Shown here: in pieces, positions 21,861 through 29,539 of the stretch
Layout: the number at the start of each line of letters is the position of its first letter
Position numbering within the stretch: position 1 is the stretch's first letter
Origin: Bacteroidaceae bacterium
GTDB taxonomy: Bacteria > Bacteroidota > Bacteroidia > Bacteroidales > Bacteroidaceae
DNA: 64,000 bases
Assembly (NCBI GenBank): GCA_016286165.1
Contig: JAEESE010000014.1
Span: forward strand, 1-64,000
Reading direction: 5' to 3'
Notes under the pieces: model-generated
Database searches by the model: none
What the model was told of the DNA's origin: nothing
The model's input: only the letters and a program-made list of their open reading frames with translations
Position numbers and translations under genes: made by a program

Positions 21861-22847
21861 ATGCATTTCACGCAAAGCGCTCACATGAGCGACCTTATTC
21901 ACGACGACTACCGGCTGTTGCAGGTAATCTCGCGCTTCGGCCTACCTCTCGGCTTCGGCGACAAGAGTATAGGCGAGACTTGTGTAGCCAGCGGTGTCGA
22001 CACCGACACCTTCCTGGCCGTAGTGAACTTCATACTCAGCGAAGGACGAATGGCGCTGGAGCAACTGGCCGAGGAAGTGAGTGTGGCAGAACTCATGCGT
22101 TACCTGCAACGCTCACATGCCTATTTCATTGACTTCCGCCTGCCCGCAATACGCCGTAAACTAATTGAGGCCATCGACTGCTCGGCCAAGAACCAGATAG
22201 CGTTCTTAATACTGAAATTCTATGATGAGTTCGCAGCAGAGGTGCAGCGGCACATGGACTACGAAAACGACCACATACACACCTACGTGCAGCAGCTGCT
22301 CGACGGTAAGCTGCCTAACCGCAACGCCTCATATACCGATCTGGCTCACCAGCATCGCGACAATCACACCAGCCTCAGTAAGAGCAGCAACGAGTTGAAA
22401 TCCATTATCATCAAGTACTATCCCAGCGACAGCGATACGCAGCGACTGGCCGATACGTTGATGGACATCTACATCATGGAGGAAGACCTCTTCTCGCATT
22501 GCCATCTCGAGGACACTCTCTTTGCCGAAGCGGTACACCGTTTGGAGCGTGAGGTGCGTGATAAGATAGGGCAGGGGGCTGAAGGTGAGCACAACGACAA
22601 TAAGCCTTCAGGCGACCAAAGCGTGGACACGTCGAATGAACTCTCTGAGCGCGAGAAGGAAGTTATCTGCCACGTAGTGCGCGGACTCTCGAACAAAGAG
22701 ATCGCCGAGCGTATGTTCATCTCCGCCAACACTGTGATGACACACCGCCGCAACATTGCCCGCAAGACGCAGATTCACTCGCCTGCAGGTCTCACCATCT
22801 ACGCCATCGTCAACGGACTGATAAACCTCGACGAGGTAAAGATATAA
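21861..22847 (+). CDS. Hemerythrin-domain LuxR-type transcriptional regulator
   Basis: This 328-residue protein joins three modules. Residues about 10-75 resemble the ScdA/RIC N-terminal domain (RFGLPLGFGDKSIGETC). Residues about 115-235 are a hemerythrin-like four-helix region with candidate diiron ligands in EVQRHMDYENDHIH, HQHRDNHTSL and LFSHCHLEDTLF. Residues about 262-325 are a LuxR/NarL helix-turn-helix (LSEREKEVICHVVRGLSNKEIAERMFISANTVMTHRRNI). RIC/YtfE proteins repair Fe-S clusters damaged by oxygen or nitric oxide, so a redox- or NO-sensing regulator is inferred. The start could also be the second Met (21885). ruvB follows after 21 bases and then sufS. Confidence 0.85.
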   Translation: MHFTQSAHMSDLIHDDYRLLQVISRFGLPLGFGDKSIGETCVASGVDTDTFLAVVNFILSEGRMALEQLAEEVSVAELMRYLQRSHAYFIDFRLPAIRRKLIEAIDCSAKNQIAFLILKFYDEFAAEVQRHMDYENDHIHTYVQQLLDGKLPNRNASYTDLAHQHRDNHTSLSKSSNELKSIIIKYYPSDSDTQRLADTLMDIYIMEEDLFSHCHLEDTLFAEAVHRLEREVRDKIGQGAEGEHNDNKPSGDQSVDTSNELSEREKEVICHVVRGLSNKEIAERMFISANTVMTHRRNIARKTQIHSPAGLTIYAIVNGLINLDEVKI

Positions 22848-22868
22848 GTTCAAAACTATTCTATTCCA

Positions 22869-23924
22869 ATGGATCAGGAGCTCAATAGCCTATTACATTC
22901 TTCTACCATCCCATCAAGGGAGGGGCAGGGAGGAGGGTCCGACTTCGAGAATGCCCTGCGCCCGTTGCGCTTCGACGACTTTGCCGGGCAGGAGGCTCAG
23001 GTAAGCAACCTGCGCATCTTTGTCGAAGCAGCCAAATACCGCAGCGAACCCCTCGACCATACCCTGCTGCATGGACCTCCGGGACTGGGCAAGACAACAT
23101 TGTCGAATATCATTGCCAACGAACTCGGCGTGGGATTCAAGATAACAAGCGGGCCCGTGCTCGACAAACCGGGCGACTTGGCAGGCATCCTCACTTCGCT
23201 GGAACCTCACGATGTGCTGTTCATCGACGAGATTCATCGCCTGTCACCCGTGGTGGAAGAGTATCTCTACTCGGCCATGGAGGATTATCGTATCGATATC
23301 ATGATAGACCGAGGACCGTCGGCACGCAGCATACAGATAGACCTTAATCCCTTCACTCTCGTTGGTGCCACCACACGTTCGGGCTTGCTCACTGCTCCTT
23401 TGCGTGCACGTTTCGGCATCAATCTGCACCTTGAATACTACGATGCCGACACACTGAAAGGCATCGTGCTGCGTTCCGCCTCAATCCTAAATCAGCCTAT
23501 CGACGATTCTGCAGCGGCCGAGATAGCACGTCGCAGCCGCGGCACGCCACGTATTGCCAACGCTCTCTTGCGCCGAGTGCGCGACTTCGCACAGGTCAAG
23601 GGCAACGGGCGCATAGACCTCGAGATAGCACGCTATGCACTTGAGGCGTTGAATATTGATAAACACGGACTTGACTTGATTGACCGCAAGATCCTGCTCG
23701 CCATCATCGACAAGTTCAAAGGCGGCCCTGTAGGCGTTGGAACTATAGCCACGGCCATAGGTGAAGACCCCGGAACCGTAGAGGAGGTCTACGAACCGTT
23801 CCTCATCAAGGAAGGCTTCATCAAGCGCACACCGCGTGGTCGCGAAGCCACAGACCTGGCTTACGGGCATTTGGAGCGGAGCCGCTACAAGCTTTCCGAC
23901 GGACAACCAAGTTTGTTTGATTGA
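22869..23924 (+). CDS. ruvB: Holliday junction DNA helicase RuvB
   Basis: RuvB (351 residues) is the AAA+ motor that drives branch migration of Holliday junctions with RuvA. Walker A is GPPGLGKT at residues 69-76, Walker B is LFIDEIHRL, sensor 1 lies in LVGATTRSG and the arginine-finger region in LRARFG. The C-terminal winged helix ends [12 protein letters not shown]. Residues 10-24 ([13 protein letters not shown]) are encoded by a C/G-rich palindromic repeat and differ from usual RuvB N-termini. It ends two bases before the sufS ATG. ruvA and ruvC are not in the window. Confidence 0.96.
   Translation: MDQELNSLLHSSTIPSREGQGGGSDFENALRPLRFDDFAGQEAQVSNLRIFVEAAKYRSEPLDHTLLHGPPGLGKTTLSNIIANELGVGFKITSGPVLDKPGDLAGILTSLEPHDVLFIDEIHRLSPVVEEYLYSAMEDYRIDIMIDRGPSARSIQIDLNPFTLVGATTRSGLLTAPLRARFGINLHLEYYDADTLKGIVLRSASILNQPIDDSAAAEIARRSRGTPRIANALLRRVRDFAQVKGNGRIDLEIARYALEALNIDKHGLDLIDRKILLAIIDKFKGGPVGVGTIATAIGEDPGTVEEVYEPFLIKEGFIKRTPRGREATDLAYGHLERSRYKLSDGQPSLFD
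22902..22940. repeat. C/G-rich palindromic element in the ruvB N-terminal codons
   Basis: CCATCCCATCAAGGGAGGGG followed by CAGGGAGGAGGGTC is the reverse-oriented relative of the copy at 38661-38691 (CCCTCCCTGATGGGGTGGGG). It stays in frame and adds about 12 residues in front of the conserved RuvB core. Confidence 0.7.
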
Positions 23925-23926
23925 TT

Positions 23927-25180
23927 ATGCTTGACATTCAAAATATTAGAAACGACTTCCCCATCCTCGGGCGCGAGGTCTACGGGCGGCCGCTCGTTTA
24001 TCTCGACAACGCAGCCACGACGCAGAAACCCCGTTGCGTGGTGGATGTGATGACTGAGGAGTACCTCAACGTGAATGCTAATGTGCATCGCGGTGTGCAC
24101 TACCTCTCGCAACAGGCTACCGACCTTATGGAGGCTGCACGCGAGACGGTGCGCCGTTTCATCAATGCCCGTTCAACCACGGAAATAGTGTTCACGCGCG
24201 GTACCACCGAGAGCATCAACCTCGTGGCCTCGAGTTTTGGGCAGGCTTTTCTAAGCGAAGGCGACGAGATTATCATCACCGAGATGGAGCACCACTCCAA
24301 CATAGTGCCGTGGCAGCTCCTTCAGAGCCGGATACCTGTCAAGCTCCGCGTGTGCCCTATAACAGACGAGGGCATTCTGGACACAAGCGCTTTGCCCGGA
24401 CTGTTTAATAGCCGCACACGTCTGGTAGCGGTTACGGCCGTTTCCAACGTGCTCGGAACAGCGAATCCGATTAAGGAAATAATAGCCGCGGCGCATGCTC
24501 ACAATGTGCCGGTGCTGGTCGATGCCGCTCAGGCCGCCCCACATCAGGCAATTGATGTGCAGGCTTTGGATTGCGATTTCCTTGCTTTCAGCGGGCATAA
24601 GGTCTATGGCCCCACTGGCATTGGCGTGCTTTATGGCAAGGAGGCGCTGCTCGAGCAGATGCCACCTTACATGGGTGGAGGCGAGATGATTGGCAAGGTA
24701 AGCTTCGAACACACTACATGGAACGTATTGCCGTATAAGTTCGAGGCCGGTACCCCCGATTATGTCGCCGTCACAGGCCTGGCACGTGCTCTCGAGTACG
24801 TCAATGCCATAGGCATGCCTGCTATACAGGCCTACGAACACGACCTCACGCAATACGCTCTTGAGCAGCTGCGGCAAATCCCAGATATGAGGATTTTCGG
24901 CCATTCACGTCAGGGGGCAAGCCCTGTTGAGGCAGGTGAAGGCTGTGGGATAGGCTCTTCCGTCATTTCCTTCCTTGTAGGGAATATCCACCACCTCGAC
25001 ATGGGAACATTGCTCGACCGCTTAGGCATAGCAGTACGCACAGGCCATCATTGTGCCGAACCGCTGATGCACCGATTGGGCATAGAGGGCACTGTGCGTG
25101 CCAGTTTCGCTCTTTACAACACACGCGAAGAAGTGGATGCACTCGTCGCTGGCATTCGTCGAGTGGCCACTATGTTCTGA
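23927..25180 (+). CDS. sufS: Cysteine desulfurase SufS
   Basis: This 417-residue PLP enzyme releases sulfur from cysteine for Fe-S cluster assembly. The PLP lysine is K225 in FSGHKVYGP. The catalytic Cys is C376 in RTGHHCAEPLM, the group II (SufS) form with the 11-residue shorter active-site loop. The N-terminus reads DFPILGREVYGRPLVYLDNAATTQKP. A TTG six bases upstream overlaps the ruvB stop; the ATG at 23927 is preferred. An extra glycine-rich stretch (RQGASPVEAGEGCGIGS, about 328-344) is inserted before VISFLVG. sufB lies about 17 kb away and sufC/sufD are not in the window. Confidence 0.94.
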   Translation: MLDIQNIRNDFPILGREVYGRPLVYLDNAATTQKPRCVVDVMTEEYLNVNANVHRGVHYLSQQATDLMEAARETVRRFINARSTTEIVFTRGTTESINLVASSFGQAFLSEGDEIIITEMEHHSNIVPWQLLQSRIPVKLRVCPITDEGILDTSALPGLFNSRTRLVAVTAVSNVLGTANPIKEIIAAAHAHNVPVLVDAAQAAPHQAIDVQALDCDFLAFSGHKVYGPTGIGVLYGKEALLEQMPPYMGGGEMIGKVSFEHTTWNVLPYKFEAGTPDYVAVTGLARALEYVNAIGMPAIQAYEHDLTQYALEQLRQIPDMRIFGHSRQGASPVEAGEGCGIGSSVISFLVGNIHHLDMGTLLDRLGIAVRTGHHCAEPLMHRLGIEGTVRASFALYNTREEVDALVAGIRRVATMF

Positions 25181-25361
25181 AAGACTTAGTTCTACACATC
25201 TTTTAAACACGTACACGCGCGCATACAGACAGGAGCCTGCTGCGCGTTTGTTTATATAGTCGTCTTGAGTGTTAAGAAACATATAATAATGCTCTTTTCT
25301 ATGTAGTATTTGTTGACGTTAGTCAAGGAAAAGGGCTGTTTTTATGTTTTAAAGCATAGTT

Positions 25362-25395
25362 TTTGCTCGTATATCCGAAAAAGCCCATACCTTTG
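25362..25395 (+). promoter_or_regulatory. Promoter of the small membrane peptide transcript
   Basis: TTTG (25362-25365) and TACCTTTG (25388-25395) are 22 bases apart, slightly wide. The leader that follows is about 125 bases, long for a 41-codon gene. From the sufS stop to this point (25181-25361) I see no gene. Confidence 0.6.
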
Positions 25396-25520
25396 CACCA
25401 GCAAATCAAAAGAAGGGCGAGCCAAGCGAGGCTCACACAAGCCCAAAGACATGATATTAGGTAAAAGTTCGTGAGCCCTTGTGGCTCAGGTATATGATTG
25501 TTTAACAAAAGGATAACAAG
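25396..25520 (+). promoter_or_regulatory. Structured leader with duplicated GAGCC/GGCTC hairpins
   Basis: Two hairpins occur: GAGCC-aagcga-GGCTC near 25419-25434 and GTGAGCC-cttgt-GGCTCA near 25472-25490. Because both use the same GAGCC and GGCTC words, the left arm of one can also pair with the right arm of the other, giving alternative folds. A seven-codon open frame (MILGKSS) starts at 25451. Regulatory function is inference. Confidence 0.45.
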
Positions 25521-25646
25521 ATGAATGCAATGACAATTGTACTGCTTGCAGTAGTAGCTATTGCAGCAGTGATGGGATTTGGAATGAAGAACAATGGTAA
25601 CAACGAATTTACTCCTACGGGTACGTTCCCTGTCCAGTTCGGATAA
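25521..25646 (+). CDS. 41-residue single-pass membrane peptide
   Basis: The sequence is MNAMTIVLLAVVAIAAVMGF, then GMKNNGNNEFTPTGTFPVQF and a final G before TAA. One hydrophobic helix (residues 4-20) is followed by a short polar Asn/Thr-rich tail. GGATAACAAG precedes the ATG. A consensus-like promoter 125 bases upstream and a strong terminator at 25756 bracket it, which supports a real transcription unit. I do not recognise the family; a small membrane regulator or a peptide by-product of a noncoding RNA are both possible. Confidence 0.6.
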   Translation: MNAMTIVLLAVVAIAAVMGFGMKNNGNNEFTPTGTFPVQFG

Positions 25647-25755
25647 ACAATCCCAATACATTCAACAAACCGGCAACCGAGTCGCGAGGTTCGAGCGCCA
25701 GTTTCCAACTGAAGAGATTTAGTTAGTTAGTTTATAAGGTAAATGATTTTTCATG

Positions 25756-25795
25756 AAAGAGCGGCTGTCCGTGAGGATAGCCGCTCTTTTCGTTT
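25756..25795 (+). terminator. Intrinsic terminator of the small peptide unit
   Basis: AAAGAGCGGCTGTCC (25756-25770) pairs with GGATAGCCGCTCTTT (25775-25789) around loop GTGA, with one wobble, then TTCGTTTT. The stem resembles the terminator at 57401-57432 (shared CCGTGAGGA). Confidence 0.92.
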
Positions 25796-25812
25796 TAACA
25801 AGTTTGTAAAAT

Positions 25813-25887
25813 GACCGGTCGAAAGGTTTGATATGTCCGGTCGTGTGAGCCTTTATGTCCGGTCGTACAAGCTCACACGTCCGGTCG
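25813..25887. repeat. Array of four 22-bp units with CCGGTCG cores
   Basis: CCGGTC starts at 25815, 25837, 25859 and 25881, an exact 22-bp period. The first unit has the palindrome GACCGGTC; the others read GTCCGGTCG. The last unit ends six bases from the stop codon of the glycoside hydrolase on the minus strand. The units are clearly related to those at 44115-44277. Confidence 0.9.
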
Positions 25888-25892
25888 AATTA

Positions 25893-27701
25893 TTATTTCA
25901 GACTGTTCACGATTTCCTGGTTGACCTGACGCATCTGGTCTTCCTTTATCTTAATGACCTTGCGGTCGTAGGTCATGAGGCCGTTCACCTCAATTTCCAC
26001 GTCGGTTGTCTGTGTGTAGACTGCAGCAGCGAAACCTCTCGTAATGAATGGTTTGAGGGCTTGCATATTCTCGACGTATCGGGCTGTAACCTCATCGATG
26101 TTCTTAAACTGAACATAGCCCCAGTTGCGGTCGGGCTGCCACAAATGGCCTTCAAGCGCCAGACCTAAGCCGCCGAACTCGCCAAGCACGGTTGCTCGTG
26201 CTGCATCGAAAAGGTACATGTCCGGGCCGGGATAGTTGTGAAGGTCAAGGATGTCGCCCGTAAGGTGGTGGTTGCCGCCACTGGCTGGATTCACGAGGCG
26301 AGAGGGATCGAGTTGCTTGGTCCATTCTGAAATCTCCTTCGTCTTGAACTGTCCCCAAGATTCGTTGAAAGGAGTCCACACCACGACACAGGGATAGGCG
26401 CGGAACTGATTGACAATCTCCTGCCATTCAGCGCGGAAGTTGTCCTCCGACTCCTTCGAGCGGCGGCCTTCATCGCTGCCTTCCCAATAGGTTCGATTGT
26501 TCCAGCCGGGACCATCGTCAGACATAGGCTGGTCTTGCCACACTACTATGCCGAGTCGGTCGCAATGCGTGAACCAACGGTCACTCTCCACCTTCATGTG
26601 CTTGCGTATCATGTTGAAACCGAAGTCCTTAGTTTTCTTGATATCATAGACTAAAGCCTCGTCGGTAGGAGCCGTGTAGAGACCGTCGGGCCAGTAGCCT
26701 TGATCGAGCGGGCCGAGCTGGAAGAGGGGCTTGTTGTTGAGCATCATGCGCATGATACCGTCCTTGTCGCGACCGATAGATATCTTGCGCATTGCAGCAT
26801 AACTCTTCACAGCATCAACGCTGCGACCGGCGCTGAGAAGTTCGACGTCCATATCGTAGAGGAAGGGACTGTCGGGGCTCCACAGCTTTGGCTCCTTCAC
26901 GGCCAGCTCTGCTGTTTGTCCAGCGGCTGCGCGCCCAGTGGCAACAACGGTTTTGCCTTCGCGCAACGTAACCTTCACGATATCTGCTTCGGTAGTGCCT
27001 GCCGTGCGAGTTTCCACCACGAGCTTGCGCTTGTCAATGTCTGGTGTCGCTACTACCTGAGTTATATGCTTTTCGGCTACAGGCTCAAGCCAAACCGTCT
27101 GCCAAATGCCGGTAACGCTTGTGTACCAGATGCCGTTAGGCTTATTGCGTTGTTTGCCAATGCCTCCGAAGCCGTCGTCGGTAGGATCCCATACTCGAAC
27201 ATCAATCTGTTGGCGGCTGCCCTCAAGGTAAGGAGTTATGTCGAACGAGAAAGCTGCATAACCGCCTTGGTGACCGCCAATCTTGATACCGTTGACGTAG
27301 ACTTCACTACGCCAGTCTACTGCACCGAAGTGAAGCAATACGTGGCGGCCTTTCCAACCCTTAGGCAGTGTAAAGGTAGTATGGTACCACAGGTCGTTTT
27401 GGCGGCCAACGGTTTTCTGCACGCCCGAGAGGCTTGATTCGATGGCAAAAGGCACGAGAATCTTTCCATCGAATGCGTCGGGACGAACCTCGCCGCGCGG
27501 TCTGATAGCGTAATCCCACAGGCCATTGAGGTTCATCCAATCGCTGCGCTCCATTATAGGACGCGGATATTCGGGCAGTACATTAGAGGGATTCACCTGG
27601 TCTGCCCACTGAGTTTTAATCTTGTCGCCCTGCGGCTGCCACTGAGCATAAATGCCGGTTAGGGTAAACATAGCCAAGAGGCTGAAAGCAAGTCTTTTCA
27701 T
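25893..27701 (-). CDS. Glycoside hydrolase family 2 protein
   Basis: This 602-residue exported enzyme of the beta-galactosidase/glucuronidase superfamily starts with a signal peptide (MKRLAFSLLAMFTLTGIYAQ). The jelly-roll sugar-binding domain (about 55-200: DLWYHTTFTLP, VYVNGIKIGGHQGGY) is followed by an immunoglobulin-like domain and a TIM barrel. The acid/base Glu is E447 in TPFNESWGQ and the nucleophile is E508 in VLGEFGGLG, so both catalytic residues are present. The exact sugar cannot be read from the sequence. It is monocistronic and probably periplasmic. Confidence 0.92.
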   Translation of the reverse strand: MKRLAFSLLAMFTLTGIYAQWQPQGDKIKTQWADQVNPSNVLPEYPRPIMERSDWMNLNGLWDYAIRPRGEVRPDAFDGKILVPFAIESSLSGVQKTVGRQNDLWYHTTFTLPKGWKGRHVLLHFGAVDWRSEVYVNGIKIGGHQGGYAAFSFDITPYLEGSRQQIDVRVWDPTDDGFGGIGKQRNKPNGIWYTSVTGIWQTVWLEPVAEKHITQVVATPDIDKRKLVVETRTAGTTEADIVKVTLREGKTVVATGRAAAGQTAELAVKEPKLWSPDSPFLYDMDVELLSAGRSVDAVKSYAAMRKISIGRDKDGIMRMMLNNKPLFQLGPLDQGYWPDGLYTAPTDEALVYDIKKTKDFGFNMIRKHMKVESDRWFTHCDRLGIVVWQDQPMSDDGPGWNNRTYWEGSDEGRRSKESEDNFRAEWQEIVNQFRAYPCVVVWTPFNESWGQFKTKEISEWTKQLDPSRLVNPASGGNHHLTGDILDLHNYPGPDMYLFDAARATVLGEFGGLGLALEGHLWQPDRNWGYVQFKNIDEVTARYVENMQALKPFITRGFAAAVYTQTTDVEIEVNGLMTYDRKVIKIKEDQMRQVNQEIVNSLK

Positions 27702-27753
27702 TGTGATATGATTAAGTTAAACAATAATATTCATTATGTCTTTATTTGCGGTA

Positions 27754-27761
27754 CAAAGATA
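27754..27761 (-). promoter_or_regulatory. Promoter -7 element of the GH2 gene
   Basis: The minus strand reads TATCTTTG, 53 bases before the ATG at 27701. A -33 element is not convincing. Confidence 0.6.
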
Positions 27762-27885
27762 TATAATTTATGTCTTTTCCGACAATATTATTTGGTCTTT
27801 ATGCAATAAAATATTGTCATTTTTATTTTTAGCTTGTCTGTAAAGCCCATAAAGCAAAAAAGCCAAAGAAAAAAGGAGACAAAGT

Positions 27886-27916
27886 TTTGTAACACGACAA
27901 ATTATGAGTACTTTTG
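27886..27916 (+). promoter_or_regulatory. Promoter of the V/A-ATPase operon
   Basis: TTTG (27886-27889) and TACTTTTG (27909-27916) are 19 bases apart. The leader is about 40 bases. It also rules out the in-frame start at 27914 for the first gene. Confidence 0.75.
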
Positions 27917-27958
27917 CGCGCAAATAAACGACAATTATCATTTTACTTATTATTAATA

Positions 27959-28546
27959 ATGGAAAAAATCCAAGAACTCACCGACAAGATCCGTCGTGAA
28001 GGCGTCGAGAAAGGGCAGGCTGAGGCCGCCCAGATTATCGCTAAGGCGCAGGAAGAGGCTGCAAAGATCGTAGCCGATGCCAAAGCGCAGGCCGAAGCTA
28101 TCGCTCAGCAGTCGAAGAAAGCGGCTGCAGAGCTCGACAAGAACACAAAGAGCGAACTCAAGCTCTACACTGGTCAGGCGCTCAACGCACTGAAGAGTGA
28201 AATAACTAATGTTGTAAGCGACAAGATTGTAAGCCAAAGCGTTAAAGGCCTTACCGATGATAAGAATTTCCTCGGACAGTTTGTCGTGGCTCTCGCTTCG
28301 CAGTGGGCTAAGAACCAGGAGCTCGTCATTTCCACCGAGGATGCCGATGCTCTTAAGGCTTATTTTGCCAAGGAAGCCAAGGCACTGCTCGACAAGGGCG
28401 TGAAGATTGAGAAAGTCAACGGTAAGCAGACGCTCTTCTCCGTGCAGCCCGCCGACGGTAGCTATCGCGTGGACTTTGGCAAGGAAGAACTCGAGAACTA
28501 TTTCAAGGGCTTCTTGCGTCCACAACTTATTGATATGCTGTTCTAA
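27959..28546 (+). CDS. atpE: V/A-type ATPase subunit E
   Basis: This 195-residue protein forms the peripheral stalk of the rotary ATPase. The N-terminal half is a long Ala/Glu/Lys/Gln-rich helix (EKGQAEAAQIIAKAQEEAAKIV), as expected for the stalk coiled coil. The C-terminal globular part ends LRPQLIDMLF. The frame is open to 27914, but that lies inside the promoter; the ATG at 27959 gives the family start MEKIQELTDKI. It is the first gene of the operon. Confidence 0.88.
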   Translation: MEKIQELTDKIRREGVEKGQAEAAQIIAKAQEEAAKIVADAKAQAEAIAQQSKKAAAELDKNTKSELKLYTGQALNALKSEITNVVSDKIVSQSVKGLTDDKNFLGQFVVALASQWAKNQELVISTEDADALKAYFAKEAKALLDKGVKIEKVNGKQTLFSVQPADGSYRVDFGKEELENYFKGFLRPQLIDMLF

Positions 28547-28551
28547 ACTTT

Positions 28552-28670
28552 AAGTTGACAAGTAAACAAGTTGACAAGTAAACAAGTTGTGTCTTAATGG
28601 CTTTGTTATCAACTATTGCAGAGATTCAACAATCAACTCGTCAACTCGTTAACCCTTCAACTCGTTAACT
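28552..28670. repeat. Octamer-built inverted repeat between atpE and the DUF2764 gene
   Basis: Alternating AAGTTGAC and AAGTAAAC octads (28552-28589) are followed 40 bases later by CAACTCGT-type words (28627-28670) of opposite polarity. The arms can pair in the polycistronic mRNA. The right arm ends eight bases before the next ATG. Confidence 0.8.
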
Positions 28671-28677
28671 AAAAGAT

Positions 28678-29523
28678 ATGGCAAACTACTATTGTTTCAT
28701 GGCAGGACTGCCCACGGTTAAGCTTACCGATGCACAGCCGCAGCACACTCTACTTCAATTGAAAGAAGAGCTGGCTGATGTGCTCGAGCCGCAGGACGCA
28801 CGACTGATGGAGCGTTATTTTCTGCGTTTCGACTGCGAGAACCTTGCAGCCCTGCTTGCCGATGCCGACGCCGAACTCGACGATCGTGGCAACTACGACC
28901 GCGAAGCTCTCGGTCAACTCATCGAGGATGCACGCGAGCTCGACGGAGCCGTCAAGGGCTTCCCTGCATTCATGGCCGACTTTGTCCGCGACTACGATGC
29001 ACACGCAAGTCAGGCAGGCTGGTTCCCACGCGATGCAGCCCTCCTTGCCTACTATGATTACGCTCGTGAATGTCCCAACACGATGATGGCTGAGTGGTAT
29101 GACTTGAATTTCAACATCCTCAATATACTCACAGCCCTTATCGCTCGTCGCCAGGGTTGGTCGCTGGCCGACTATGTTCAGGGCAGCGGTGCCGTGGTGG
29201 ACGCCATCCTGAAGCAGGCCAACCAGCCCGATTTCGGACTTGGCGCAGAACTGGACTATGTCAAGGACCTCATGCAGGCAGCCGAGACCACTGACCCCGT
29301 GGAGAAAGAACGCCTCATCGATGCCCTCCGCTGGAATTGGCTCGAGGAGAAGACCTTCTTCGAACCTTTTGATATCACAGCCCTCTTCGCTTATGTAGTC
29401 CGTTCCGAGATTCTTGAGCGCTGGGCGTTGCTCGATCCAGAGCAAGGTCGTGAGCGTTTCACCGAAATCATCGAGAACCTGCGAGGCGAAGCTAAAGTGC
29501 CTGAGGAATTTATAAGGAAATAA
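28678..29523 (+). CDS. DUF2764 protein of the V/A-ATPase operon
   Basis: This 281-residue soluble protein begins MANYYCFMAGLPTVKL, a start typical of DUF2764, a family found in Bacteroidetes V/A-ATPase operons between subunits E and A. It occupies the place of subunit C, which is otherwise missing here, and is likely the functional replacement linking the central stalk to the membrane ring. That role is inference from position and size. It is largely alpha-helical by composition, with no membrane segment. Confidence 0.85.
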   Translation: MANYYCFMAGLPTVKLTDAQPQHTLLQLKEELADVLEPQDARLMERYFLRFDCENLAALLADADAELDDRGNYDREALGQLIEDARELDGAVKGFPAFMADFVRDYDAHASQAGWFPRDAALLAYYDYARECPNTMMAEWYDLNFNILNILTALIARRQGWSLADYVQGSGAVVDAILKQANQPDFGLGAELDYVKDLMQAAETTDPVEKERLIDALRWNWLEEKTFFEPFDITALFAYVVRSEILERWALLDPEQGRERFTEIIENLRGEAKVPEEFIRK

Positions 29524-29539
29524 ACAAATAAATATATTT

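Noticed and set aside
24895..24960. Frameshift or repeat insertion in sufS
   Set aside because: The extra glycine-rich residues stay in frame and the DNA is not a copy of the palindromic element; treated as a natural loop.
25676..25722. tRNA-like sequence (GAGGTTCGAGCGCC)
   Set aside because: The T-loop-like word has no acceptor, D- or anticodon stem around it.
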